Under the pieces are notes generated by a model. The model saw only the letters and a program-made list of their open reading frames with translations. It did no database searches and was not told the origin of the DNA. From positions 22,310,724 to 22,374,723 of the forward strand of contig CM060472.1 in NCBI GenBank assembly GCA_030544235.1: 64,000 nt of DNA. Reading direction: 5' to 3'. This document shows positions 24,993-37,420 of the stretch, one piece after another. This DNA is from Lepturacanthus savala (taxonomy: Eukaryota; Chordata; Actinopteri; Scombriformes; Trichiuridae). A program made the position numbers and the translations under genes. How positions within the stretch are numbered: the first letter of the stretch is position 1; each line of letters opens with the position of its first letter.

Positions 24993-27735
24993 GGCTTCAG
25001 GCCCTGGTGCTGCAGCTGGGACTGGCTACAGTATGACTTTCCTCAGGGTTGGGGTAAAAATGATAATAAAATTTCCATCACAAAGCTACTGTAAATAAGA
25101 TTATAAGTGTGAAAAGAAGCTACGGAGGCACGGTATTATTTTCACTTAATTACACATGATAATGCGCAATCATTAAAGGAAATAAATGAATTGTGGAGTC
25201 ATAATGAGGTATGGAACACATTTTGAATTTGATTTCTTTTTTCTTTTCATGAAGTTGTAATGAACTGTTTCAAAAAAAACAAACACTGAAGCAAGAAATA
25301 AAAAAAAAAAGGTATGCATTGCCACTTAATAAAATTGCAGAAAATATATCCTGCGCATCTGCACAAAGAGGTCACAATTCAATCAGTCATTCTATCTCCT
25401 GTCGTATGTCACGACAAGAATCTGTATAATGGTAATGTTTTGCAGATGCAGTAACTGAGCCAGAACAGGACACACGAATAAGAAAAGAAGTAAGTGAATC
25501 AGCCGCCTCTGGAGGCACAAGCTTCCATGTCTGGGCCCTATTAGTTGCTTCGTCCCCGCCAGATAAAAGACATGAAAATCTCTTTGAGTCAACCCAGCCT
25601 CCAGCCTTTGCATCATGGACTCCATTTCTCTTCTGTGGCGCCACTTCCTCGCCTCACCACCACCACCTTCACCAGAAACCCACCCACCCACCCACAGCCT
25701 TACCGCCACCATTATTCATGAAGCTGCTTAGAAAATAAATAGCTGCAGATTCCTGAGGCGGACCTTGTATCCCAGCAAGTGTGTCTACACCTTACTACAG
25801 ACACTTCCACATACACACCTTGTGTTAGAGAGGGAGAGCAGTGTGTTCATGTGTATATGCAGTATCTGATCTGCTGAACCCCCCCACCCCTCGGCGAGAA
25901 AAAAAAAGAGAGAGAGATAGCACAAAAGATGGATTAGGCCAGGGTGACATACATCCTGACACCTCCACAAAAGAAAACATCGACCACCCTGCTCACAAAA
26001 GCCACAGGGACAGAATAATGCTTTTTTTTTTTCCTTTCTTTTTTCTCCTCTGTGTCTTGTTTTCCTTTTTTCGCCCAGCTGCTAACAATACAATCCAATT
26101 TTTTGACACTCTACATGTGGCAACAGTCGTTCTTTCTTTGAAGTAGGCATACATGAATGGAGCAAATTGCGCACTGATAAAATACGGTGGGGCACCGGCA
26201 AGCCAAAAGTCGAAAGCCTTTTGACCTTGTGCGGCTCCGGGAGCGTGATAGCTCCCTGGACATAGGAAAATCAATATTCTTCATTTAGCTGCGCAGGACC
26301 CTCTTGTTAAATGCAGCAGAATGAGACTGTTTGTTTTGTATTGACATGAGAAACACATTGAGCAAAATGCACCTTTGGCCACATATTCTAAAGGGTGATT
26401 AAAACAAAGATAATACATTTAATGTAATGGGGTCTTTAAGGAAAAAACAAACAAAAGTGATTACAGTAGGTGACCTGAATACCTAAATATTTTGCATTTT
26501 ATTTTATAATATTGAAAGATATTATATATGATTTATTAAAAGTGTTTTTGTTTAGCACTTTTTTAAGCTCTTTGGACCCCTGTCACTGCCCATAATGTCA
26601 AACATTTGCCCTCTTTAAAATGTAATTGGCCAGTGATGTAATAAAAGTCTTGAACCAATAATGTAATAACTCATGTTATTAATGCAGTTATTACATTTGC
26701 TATTAGATTTTAAATAGGGCAAATTTATTACATTATTGTCTGTTACTTTATCAGCTGCTACAGGGCCATCATAGCCTAGTTGGTAATTCCTCACAATAGC
26801 AATTACTAATTGCTAGAGATTATGTTATTATTGGACAATTTTTCCTTGAAATTATTATTTTTGCCCCCTCCCTTAAAAAAATTCTGTGCACACCACTGAT
26901 AATACTCAATGCATGGAAACTATAAGGGTTAATCATGGGTAGTATCGGGAATCTATCATGATTAATGTAATAAAAAAGCAAACATTAAAGAAATAATTGG
27001 TTTGTTTCACCACTTGCAGGCAGCGCAACATTGATATAGTTTGGCTCTATAAAGATGTTCTCAACATTTTTCTATTCGCACAGTCAGGCAACATGGAGAT
27101 AATTTGGGGTCATGTTTCTGTCCATCTGGTGAATTTTTTTCCATTATTGAGTCTGCTTTTAGCTCTGTTTTGGTTGTACTGCTTTAGAAAGATACTCTAT
27201 AGAATGTCTGTGTCTGCTAAATGCTCCATTATGTTTACAAACAAGTTGCTATCTTGGGTTTGTCACAGCTTTTCCCCTGAAAACATCTGTCTGCTATGGC
27301 TGGATCTGTAGCTACATATGAGGTTGAGAGCAGTGATAATGAACCAAAACAGAAAATTCGCAGGCCTCTAAAACCAAATCTATTAGCTGGAGGATACTAA
27401 AATGCTCTCAGGGGGTGAAACTTAATTTGACATGGGTTCATCACTACCTACTACTTTTTCCATTATGCATAACCATTGATACATTACCAAGATAAAACAT
27501 ATTGTTAATGGCTGTTTTATCTGTAATGTTTAACCTAACTGTTGTTTTTTCAGCATTAAAGCTGGACATGCTAGAACACGTTGTCCACTCTACCAAACTG
27601 CACATTTTCTGTCTTGTTACACAAGGTCCACACTGCTTCCTGCATTGGCAACGAATCGTGAGATTGGTACCAAAACTCAATCGATCCCGGGGATACCAAG
27701 CTTACAAATTCCGGATAGAAATAGGGAGAACTTAC

Positions 27736-27818
27736 TTTTGTCCTTGATTACTGTAATTGGTGTCATACGACTCGTATCCTTGGTCATCATAAGCTGTTCC
27801 GTAGTCGTCGTCATATTC
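27736..27818 (-). CDS. khdrbs3: khdrbs3 exon 7 (Tyr-rich region, first part)
   Basis: This exon encodes EYDDDYGTAYDDQGYESYDT followed by NYSNQGQ and two bases of a split Asn codon. It corresponds to the Tyr/Asp-rich stretch of KHDRBS3 (YDYDDGYGTAYDEQSYDSYD in mammals, from memory), a region phosphorylated by Src-type and BRK kinases in the family. The acceptor is TTTGTTATTTCAG and the donor AAAA|GTAAGT. It is isolated between two introns of more than 12 kb. The seven residues after NYS differ from mammals, which is expected in a fast-evolving linker. Confidence 0.96.
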
Positions 27819-28423
27819 CTGAAATAACAAAGAAAATGCAACCGGTTACATGAGCTGCAAAAAGGGAAAGTTGCCAGCAAACATTATGACTTTGAAGAGC
27901 CGTTGATAAAACAAGCTGTGCAACATTATAAACCTGTTGAAATGAGGTTAGCAAAACATGTATAAGATGATAACTGCTGTGTTCGGCACCTTATTTTGTG
28001 CATGCACAATGTTCTACTATCACTCTGGGGCTTGTTTTACGCTCCTTTTTTAAGGAAATATTGTGTTTTAGCCGACTGTGTTTGTGTGTGTGTTCTCAGG
28101 AGTGGGTGACTCATCATCTCGGCTGTGTTTTATGTGTTTGTGTGTTTAGCGGTTGCACTAGCCATCTCGTTAGCTGGAGAACTAATATCCCTGGTGTGTG
28201 GTGTTTCTAGTCGGATAACCCCATGTTTGTTGCGGTGTTGTTTTGTTGAAGGTAGTGGCAGCAGTGAGCTAAGCCACATGGGAATGTGCATGACCAGACC
28301 TGAGCCCTTCCCATAAACGTCATATAAAGTTGATAGAGCTTTTTTTTTAAGTTACAACTGATTGCAAAAAAACAAAAAAAGATTAAAACATGTAAAATGC
28401 TTAAGAAACATTTCACGCAGTTA

Positions 28424-28895
28424 GGGTTGCAAAGGAGTGGAAGATTTCTTGTAAATTTTAACGTTTAGTACCTAATTTATCAGCTAGCTAGCTACTGTAT
28501 GAATGCATTTTTATTTAATATTTGCAAGTTAAACATTAATAACATTATTATAGATAACATGTATTTACCACATTGTATTATCAGAACTTACTTCACCACA
28601 CTATGAGATAAGAACAGAACATTAGGCGACAGAACTGTTTTCAAGGTAAATGTAAAATCGGACTTCACATTCCAGACACGGCTGCTCGGTGGAGTCATCT
28701 CAAATATGGTTGTTTTAGCCATTATGCTACAATGTATTTTCTCCAACCATTTTTATGTTTCCTGTTAAGAACAAACCTTCAATATTGTAATTTTGCATTG
28801 CATTTAATTCTGTTAATTCTCTTATATTCCTGTTAATTCCTGTATATTTCCATGGAAAGTTTCCAACTTAGAAGATTCCTGGAATTTTGCAACCC
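28424..28895 (-). mobile_element. Family B repeat, apparently complete
   Basis: Ends are inverted: GGGTTGCAAA at the left and TTTTGCAACCC at the right, each flanked by TA (28422-28423 and 28896-28897). The right part reads TCCATGGAAAGTTTCCAAC, the reverse complement of the block seen in the other copies. It is non-coding and resembles a teleost DNA-transposon derivative; the superfamily is not certain. Confidence 0.75.
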
Positions 28896-31800
28896 TACAC
28901 ATAGCCCCTTAAATACTGATGTGACAAGGGTTTACAGCAATGATGCTGTGACTTTTAACTAAACTGTAATAACCTATCCTTCACATGCTTACTAGGCCAA
29001 ACTGCTTGATCTGCAGCCCGGCTGCTGCACCATTAGAGTGGCAATTGCAGCCCTACCCTTGTATCTGTGTCAACAGAGTGGCAGTGGGATGTAAAGACTC
29101 TCGCTGTGGCTACGTTTCATCATCACCTCAAAGGATGAGCCTTGATGAGCCTTGAACATCTGTTTGTGCTCCCCCCCTCTGCACTCCACCCAGGCCCCCG
29201 CCAAGAGGAACATCAAAGCGAACCAGTGCCGCACCCGTCCTAATTTGGGATAAATGGGACTTATGTTCCACAAAAGGCGTCGACCCCTAGCGACACATCT
29301 CTCATCCCTCACACACTTCTTGGCTAAATCCATGTGCCCCTGATTTGCATGCTTGAAACGAATGTCTGCAAGATTTAGCAGCAGAAGAAAATGCTCATCA
29401 CATCCCATATTATTATTAAGGCCCTAATTCCTGATTAGAAATGTGCATTTGCCAAATGACAGCATTTGAATTGACTCTTTTATCTCTAATCCCCCAGAAA
29501 CGAAGTATGTATGGAGGAACTACATATGACTCTCAACAAAGAGACCCAGAAGTAGCACTTGCTTGTTTCTGGTGTCAAATATTATTCAAATGGTTACTTA
29601 AGCTCTAGTAACTACAGCAGTTGCTTCTAGGCATTTCCTTTATCTTTTATCTGCCTTTCCATACACTGTGAGGGAAACCTGGCTAGTGCATTTTAGGATG
29701 TTTTTTTATGCAAAAACCTGTCTGTGGTCATCCCATTGGGCGGCTTTCAAGGCTCGTTTGTGATTTCTTTACTGTTTGTGTGTGACTGGGAGGTCTGTTG
29801 GTTTATGTGGAGGTCTTTGTCAGTTCTTTTCTATTTGTCTAGAGAGGTAGCTCGAAGGGAATTTAAGTCCCACCTGGCATTTGTAATTCTGCCGTTCCTA
29901 GAGCTTTGGCAAAGTCAACAATTCCCCATGCTAATGCAAAGACTAAGTTCAGTCAACAACTGTACTTTTGACATTATAACACCCCTTGAACCCCTTTAAA
30001 AACAAAAGAAGTGGCAGTGCTGAAAAAAGCTGTGTGAAAAGGAATGAAAACAAAATTACTTTTCCAACAGTAGTCTTGGACTTGCAATCTACCATCCAAA
30101 CATTTTGCTGCCTACTAAAACACACACACAAAAATAATTGGACAAAGACAATGAACACAAAACACTGACCTAAGTAATAATAATAATAATAAGTTACATT
30201 AAAACTAATATTCCTAAGTGACAAGACAACAATATACTGGGCTATTCCCCATTGACATACTGTATATAATCATCAGTTTTATCCTGAGGACCGATCTGAC
30301 AGACGATCTGAACATGTAGAGTATTACATTATCATCAGGTCATTACACATGTGAGACTGCTGATGCGGTTTTTTTGTGACAAAGTCATTTAAACATGTCC
30401 TCACCTGTTGAACAACCATCTAACTCTTAGCTGGTCTTAGCTTATCATTCATTTCCATTAAAAAAAAAAGGTGAAGATTAGCCTCTACATCACTCTACAA
30501 AAACACTGTGAGCAGACAATTGAGATACAGTTGCCAAAGTGGTGGGGAAAAAAAAAAAACAAGGCAACAAACTACTTGTTTAGACAACAAGTGTCTGAAG
30601 CTGAAAGAGACTGATTTACAATAACAGCAGCTGTATCTGTATCAGTATCAGTGCTTTGCCAGAAAAGTCATTTGGAATTGATGGTATCTCTGTTTTTGCA
30701 TCAGACCCCCAAGGATCATTCTATTTCAATCTATATAAAAGTTCTGTATTATACAGTTTCTATTGCAGCACGGCATAAACAAGCGTGGTCATGAATATTG
30801 AATGATAGGAATCTCTGCAGGAGGACAGAAAGTAAAATTGTGTCGTGTTATTGTAAAAACTGCCTCAGCAGTCAAATAAAATGTTTTTCTTTGAGTAGAA
30901 GTAGTCAATAGACAGTCAATTCCCGCCCAGATGACAAAATCAACTGCCACCATGAGTTACTCTGAATTGACTATAGACAGTTTCACAATATAAAAACAGT
31001 CCTGACCATTTGACCAAACGCTATCTACCAATGTTATTATTTGAGAAAGGCAACACTTCCCTTGTGCACACAATAACTCTCATTTATATTGGTTTCAAAA
31101 ACACAACATTGAAACAAACAAGAGCAAAAACCAGGGACTATTTAACCTTTTCTTTTTTTAAAAAAAATGGCTCACAAAGTATGAAAGAAGATGACAGCTA
31201 CTACTGCCCACCATGCTGCTGTGGAGAAGGGTGCCACCATGTTAGAACTATGCTCTGACTCCAGGCTCATACTGCCTGCAGATCTGGAAGGACTAAATCT
31301 GTCCTTATCATGGATATAAGCACCACACTTGATACTCCATCCTGATGAAAGAAGCTCTGAACACAGTCCTCGGTTCTCTTCCTCCATTGAGAATATTTGA
31401 AAAGCCACTGATTCTCATGGCCAACACATTCAGGTCATGGCGCACACTCTCTCCGACTACAATGACGGAATCGACGAATGGGAGCAGTGCGCCAAAAACC
31501 TTAAACAGACAACATGTATTATTCATCTGTTATCGTTATTTATGACCTGTTGCCAAGTTTCCAGGAGAGAAATTGGACTAAAGAAGTCACCTGAAGAGTT
31601 ATTTATAAAGACATGAAAGAAAATTAAAGGATCCTTGTTTTTAATATCTTAACTTAACATGGGGCCTTTTTAAAATAATATTCAATAATGATAACATATG
31701 ACTACAAGTCACTGATCAGGAAAAAAGAAGGCAGACAACACAGAAGACTCTGGAAAGAAAAAGGGAGGAATGTGTTTTATGGTTAATAAGGGCCGGAATG

Positions 31801-33809
31801 ACAGTACAAATGTTAAATTGCTATAATGTAGCAGCTCACCCTATCTGATATAATTGTCAATCAAATGCACTTTCTTCCAAGATTATTTACATTAATCATT
31901 ATCACAGTGGTCTACATTCCACCATAGAGGTTGCCCTGTCAGCTCTTCGCAAAAAGACATGAGTTGCTCACAGACTAGTAATCCTGAAGACTTCCATCAG
32001 GCTAAACTGAAGGTTATGCCTACCTTCCATCAACATATTGACTGCACCACAAGGGAATATAGACTGAGATTTACTGTTACATGTCATTCAGAAACAGTTA
32101 CAAACAAGAATCACTCCCCCCCTTTTGGGAGAAGTAAATATGTGAAGAAATTCACCCTACAGTCTGCACAACATGACCAACATGGTCAATTATAAAGCAG
32201 CACCCTACAATGTAAGGTGAACAGTAAATGAGATAAAAAGAGACTACAGGAAGAAAGTGGAACCACAATTATCAGAGGTCATTCCAAAAAGCATGCAGCA
32301 TGGCTTAAAAAACTATAACTAATTATAAACCCACACCATCTCCCACCCTTGTTAGGTGATGATGCGTATCTAGCAAGTGAGATAAACAACGTTCGTTCAC
32401 AAATATATTATACCTGTCTTAATCCCTGGTTCAATCTGTCATGCCCATATGCTTTAAGGAGTCCACCAAAGGAATCCCAAAGAAAAGTAGACCATGTATC
32501 ATGTTTTGATGGAGTACAACCCTGCCTTGTATGGAAACAGCACTGACTAGGACCACAAGGCCCTGCAAAGATTGCTTTGTTCAGCTGAATACACAATAGG
32601 TGGTGCTCGACCCTGCTTTAAGGACAATTACATCAGTTATCACTCCTGATGAATGAAGATTGATTGAGTGATTGATGGGTTCTTACAAAAGCAGGGTACA
32701 TAGAGCATTCTTAATGAACGATTACGGAGGTTCGTCTGAATACCTGAGAAAATGGAGGCACAAGACCTTGTTGCATTCACCACCACATTCTTTGCTGAGG
32801 CCTTGGGCAGTGACATCTTCCATACACCTCCAATCTTACACCAAGCTCATAGAATCAGACCACCAACAATGAAGAATTAGGGCAACCGGGCCAGATTGTT
32901 TATCATATACCCTATATCTGATGGCCTGCAACCCCCTACCTCTCATTAAAACTGAATAAGTAGATGCATCAATCGCTTCCTGTCTGAAAACACCATTACA
33001 CTGTTTGAGGTTTCAGAGTACTACAGTACTGGTAAAGGTTGCTGTGGTAGCATATGCATCTCTATTACTGTAGCTCCTCACAGAATTTTTTTAATTAGAA
33101 TGGAAGTTCCCCTAATCCCCCATCAGCCTCTTTCTGGATTAAAGATCTGGTATTTGTTATTCAATTTAAGATAAAATTCACTGTCAGGGGCTCCATTTTC
33201 ATAACAAATAACGATGCTTGATAGATCATTAACAGATGAACAGACTTCAAAAACTCCCTCAATATGAGAGGCATATTATGACTACACAATGTTTGTATTA
33301 GCTCAAATTTGTTGTTACATTATTTATTTCCAATTTATTATGTGTTGAACTTATTCCATCTCTCTTTACTTTCAGTGAGATGGGTTGGGGGGATATTTGT
33401 AAAATAAACAATAGTGGAAGGGAATGTATTGCTTTAATTGTAAATCTGTCCTATAATAAAAAAAAACATATCTATTATTTAAAAAACAAATAACACAAAT
33501 CTTATTGCGTTTGTGTCTGAGTATTCAGAAAAAACACCTTAGAAAATGTTACACAGAGCAACAGTATTATAAAGACTGGATGTACTGAAAAGGTAGCTAA
33601 TTGAAAATAATGAACTGCATGAGCTATACTGTAGTACAACTTCACCTTCAACACAGTTGAATGCATTTTGATTTTATACCACTGGTACAAGTTTTAGACT
33701 GTTGACTGCCAGCAGACATCTTACATTCAGTACAAGAGTTTTTTTGATCTGGTAATTGGACTGCATTCATATAGACAGCCATATATTTACTATTTGCTTG
33801 TCATTAAAA

Positions 33810-33955
33810 CATACAGGCACACTCCCATGGTGGCAAGCTACCATGTGAAGCACTGGGCCAACCACCAGGAGTTAAGTGTCCTGCTCTAGGGTATTTTACA
33901 TTTGGACAGCTGCTCAGCATTAAACCCATACCTGCTGAGCTACAGCTGCTGTATG
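33810..33955 (+). repeat. Retroposon remnant, diverged copy
   Basis: Contains CACTCCCATGGTGGCAAGCT, GTTAAGTGTCCTGCTCTAGG, TTTGGACAGCTG and GCTGAGCTACAGC in the same order as the copy near 4.4 kb. Confidence 0.45.
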
Positions 33956-36900
33956 ATTTATCCTGCCTTCATCCACATTTGATTTTGCCAGCTCAGTCTG
34001 TGTATCCTGTCCAAATAAAATTAAGTTTTGTTTTCCAGTTTGATGCTAGACGTGATAATGCAATCTAGTCTCGCTAAACAAAGAAGTCCATTATACATTT
34101 TTGATTATGTGGATATTTTGGCATAAAAACAATACAATGTCCAAAATGCAGGGTTCATCCTATGGGGAGCATCAGTGAGAAAAGCTTGTGGATTTACTTA
34201 TATATGACTGGAAATTCTGGTCTGATATTGGCCCTGAAGGAAAGGTCAGGGGGGTCAAACATTGTCATTCATCATTAGAGGACCATGAATACCACACATT
34301 TTCTTGGAAATGTGTTTTACAATTTTATAAATTTTCCGAACCCAAACTTGATATCGTTTGGACTACAAACCATATTAGGGCTCACCAAAGTGGGGTAGTA
34401 ATGCCAAGCTATGCTGGGAGCACTCACATTGAGCTGCTTTGCAGTGTGTGCGTTTCCACAGCAAAGCATGGCACGGCTGTGTGCTGTTTGCAGAAAATAT
34501 AGTAAGACAATGCCAGTTCTGTGATCAACATATTCATGTTCATACATATACAAATTTATTTAATCGCTATTTTGTCATTTATAAACTTAAATATGAAGCA
34601 CCAATAGCAGGGAATGTTGTGTTTTCATCTGTAGTAACTAAAGACAGCTCTGATACCACAAAAAATACTAAAACGAAATCTAGGGCAGATGTCTGAAAGC
34701 ACAAACAAAACAGAAACTAAACTTCAAACATCTTTTTCTCTTGTCTCCAAATAAGTCTCCTAACACAGTGCTTGTTTGAAGGGGAGACAAACCAGAGCCT
34801 ATCCTTTAAGCTCTTCTCCCGACTACAAACCAAACGTATTGTTTCTTCTCATATGCAGTGCTGTCATACAGTTCACTGTATCCATAGCTGATGCAGACCG
34901 TACACAGTGTTAGCAGGCAGATACCCCGATTAGTTTTCAGCACATGAGGCCATGTGCCTTTATTGTTAAGTGAGTCCTCTACCTGACTGGTGCTGTCCAC
35001 TCACATTGAACACGTCTGGTATTAAGGACCACATTAAACTTTAACAAAGGCATGTTATTGCCATTTATTAGACCAGCTACTCTATAATTAAGTTACAAGC
35101 GAGCTGAGAGGAGAAGCATGCTTGGTTTATAAATCACGCTGGCACGTTGAAAATGATTCTTTTCTTTGGCGTTTGACAGAGGGAGAGAAAAAAAAAAAAG
35201 AAAAACAGCTTTCAAACAGGAAGCAGCCTGTGATGATTGTGTGAGTGAAGCTATTATAATATTTGATGTGTTCATATTGATATACCGTTTACTCAAAATA
35301 TCACGAAGATGCACAATAGTGCAACAATACTGCAACACTTCTGTGTCTCCAACACTAAACAGGATTAGTGTGACAGTGAGAGGTTGGGGGGGTGTGGGGG
35401 GGGGCAGAGATAGCGAAGGGAGAGAGAGGCCCCTAAGTGAGTCTTTCATTTGTATGCCAGAGGATGGCTGAGAGGTGTGTTGTTAAAAGATAAGGACTGG
35501 CCTCTGAGGCCACTGAAGACTAACAGAGGGCCTGGCATTGCATGTTACAACAGCAGTATAACAGCCACTCCACTGTGCTCTACAATACCACTGTAACAGA
35601 TAGGATGCCACTGACACCAAGAGCAGAGCTTTTGCAGGGGATGGATTTGGTTTCCGGCATACTGCACTAAATCCAAATGGCTTCGGCAAGACAGTGCCCT
35701 CTTATTATGAACTTTGTAGACAAGCCGCATGGCCTGCTTGCAAAAACCCCCAAAATGTGTCACACATCACAAACAACAAAGCAACAAAATTAAGCAAATG
35801 AAAAGCTGGAGAAAAGCCTTGCTCTTCCCAGATGACTACATCACGATACCATCTGTTCTCCTCCTCCGTGCAGCTGGACGACGAACTTCTGTGAACTTCT
35901 TGAGGATAAAAGCAAAATAAGACCGCATGATATTGCACCAAAACAAATAATCATGTAGTTGTGCCTCTCTGTCATTGTCTAACACTTGTACTTAGCTATC
36001 TATCATTTATTCAGTGCTCCCTGCAGCATATTTCAGATAGCTGAACAAGCTGGAATTTTCGGAGGCTTTTCTGCACCAGGGGTAGAAATACTACTCACGC
36101 TATCAGAATGAGAATGCCAAAAAAGTTGCCCCATGCATCAAGTTGAAGTATAACTACCCTGTGTTACACTTGACAAATGTCTTGGCTTTACCTTCTGTAA
36201 TTTTACCTCCTTTGATTTTGATCTTGGCTAAGTTTTGAATAAAGCTTATTCACGTCTGCCAAGTATCTCAGGAATTGTTGACATTAATGAATGGATGAAT
36301 GAATGAATTCTGGCATGGAAATTGAAATAAGATATCACTGTCTCTGTTCCAACTGTAGCTAAACTTGACTACACTTGCTTATCCTGTGCAGAGCCATGAG
36401 GCATTTGGGACCTATCCAAGCTCTTCTCTGGGCCGTGGTACACCCAGGACACACCAGTTACTGTACAGACAACTATTCATAAAAAAATCCCCAATCTGCA
36501 CATTTCGACAATGGAAAAAAAAAAAAAGTTGGAACTGAGGACATTCTTACTGTAAGTAAGAATTGTATAGGAGTATTTTGCCATATATGTGAGACTATAA
36601 TCTGTATATTATATATACATATATATTTGAGTATTTCAAATATTCATTATTAATTGTCTGCCACTGATTTTACTGACGCCTGAACATTGATGTTTGGGTA
36701 TAAAACCTTTCATGAGCCATGCAATAAGCACAAATCAAAGCTGAGACTGCAGGTCTGTCATTAGCTGTGCAAGTATTTGGTTTAACATTGAACCTTTTAA
36801 GACCTGCTGTACCATGAGTAGTATGGAGGAGTAGCAGTGGGTCATTTATGGCAGTACTATGCATCAGTTGTTAGAAAATAGCACAATAATTATGGTCTAG

Positions 36901-37139
36901 AAGTATTTTAGATTGATTGCATGATTCATGCACGATCCAATTGAAGCAGTGGGTTGTGAGATAGCCAACTTGAAATCCAATCAGGACCAACTAAAAAGTG
37001 ACATGTAATACAACATCCTAATGTTTGATAGGCCTGAGCTAGAGAATGCACATCTCACACATACACACACATTGTTGTGAGTAAAATCCCATCAATAAAA
37101 TCATCAATAATCATCAATCATCAATAAAGGCATTAAAGT

Positions 37140-37420
37140 AGATCTTCTTCTCACCATTGATATCTCTACCAAACTGTAATGTCAATCCATTAAAGAGTTG
37201 GAAAGACATTTCACAATAAAATGTCAACACAACTCATAGCGGTTTAAAGAAAAGTTGGACGATTGCCAAAGTCAATAGGATTTGTTCACTGGAAAAATAG
37301 TTGAATCTGCTCGATTAAAAGTCAGAGGAATATGAAAGCTATAAGGATTTATCCTTTGGGGATCACGGATATCTGTACCAAATGTCATCGTGATCCATCC
37401 AAGAGCATCACCTTCACTAA
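37140..37420 (+). repeat. Second copy of the dispersed repeat
   Basis: Shares TCTGTACCAAATGTCATCGT and GATATCTCTACCAAACTGTA with the copy near 21.8 kb, again as two diverged units. It lies in intron 6. Confidence 0.5.

Larger units (their letters stand above)
15119..27735 (-). other. khdrbs3: khdrbs3 intron 7
   Basis: A 12.6-kb intron from the GTAAGT donor after exon 7 to the TTCTGTTTACAG acceptor before exon 8. It carries a palindromic MITE (16533-16670), a family A MITE (16920-17172), a degenerate dispersed repeat (21640-21990), an AT/CA microsatellite near 24072-24149 and a CA microsatellite at 24935-24992. Two open stretches without known homology are noted separately: 22850-23194 minus and 20873-21033 plus. 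Nothing else is assignable. Confidence 0.9.

Noticed and set aside
26565..26930. Possible additional mobile element in intron 7
   Set aside because: Several ATGTAATAA-like motifs recur, but no terminal repeats, target duplication or second copy in the window could be found.
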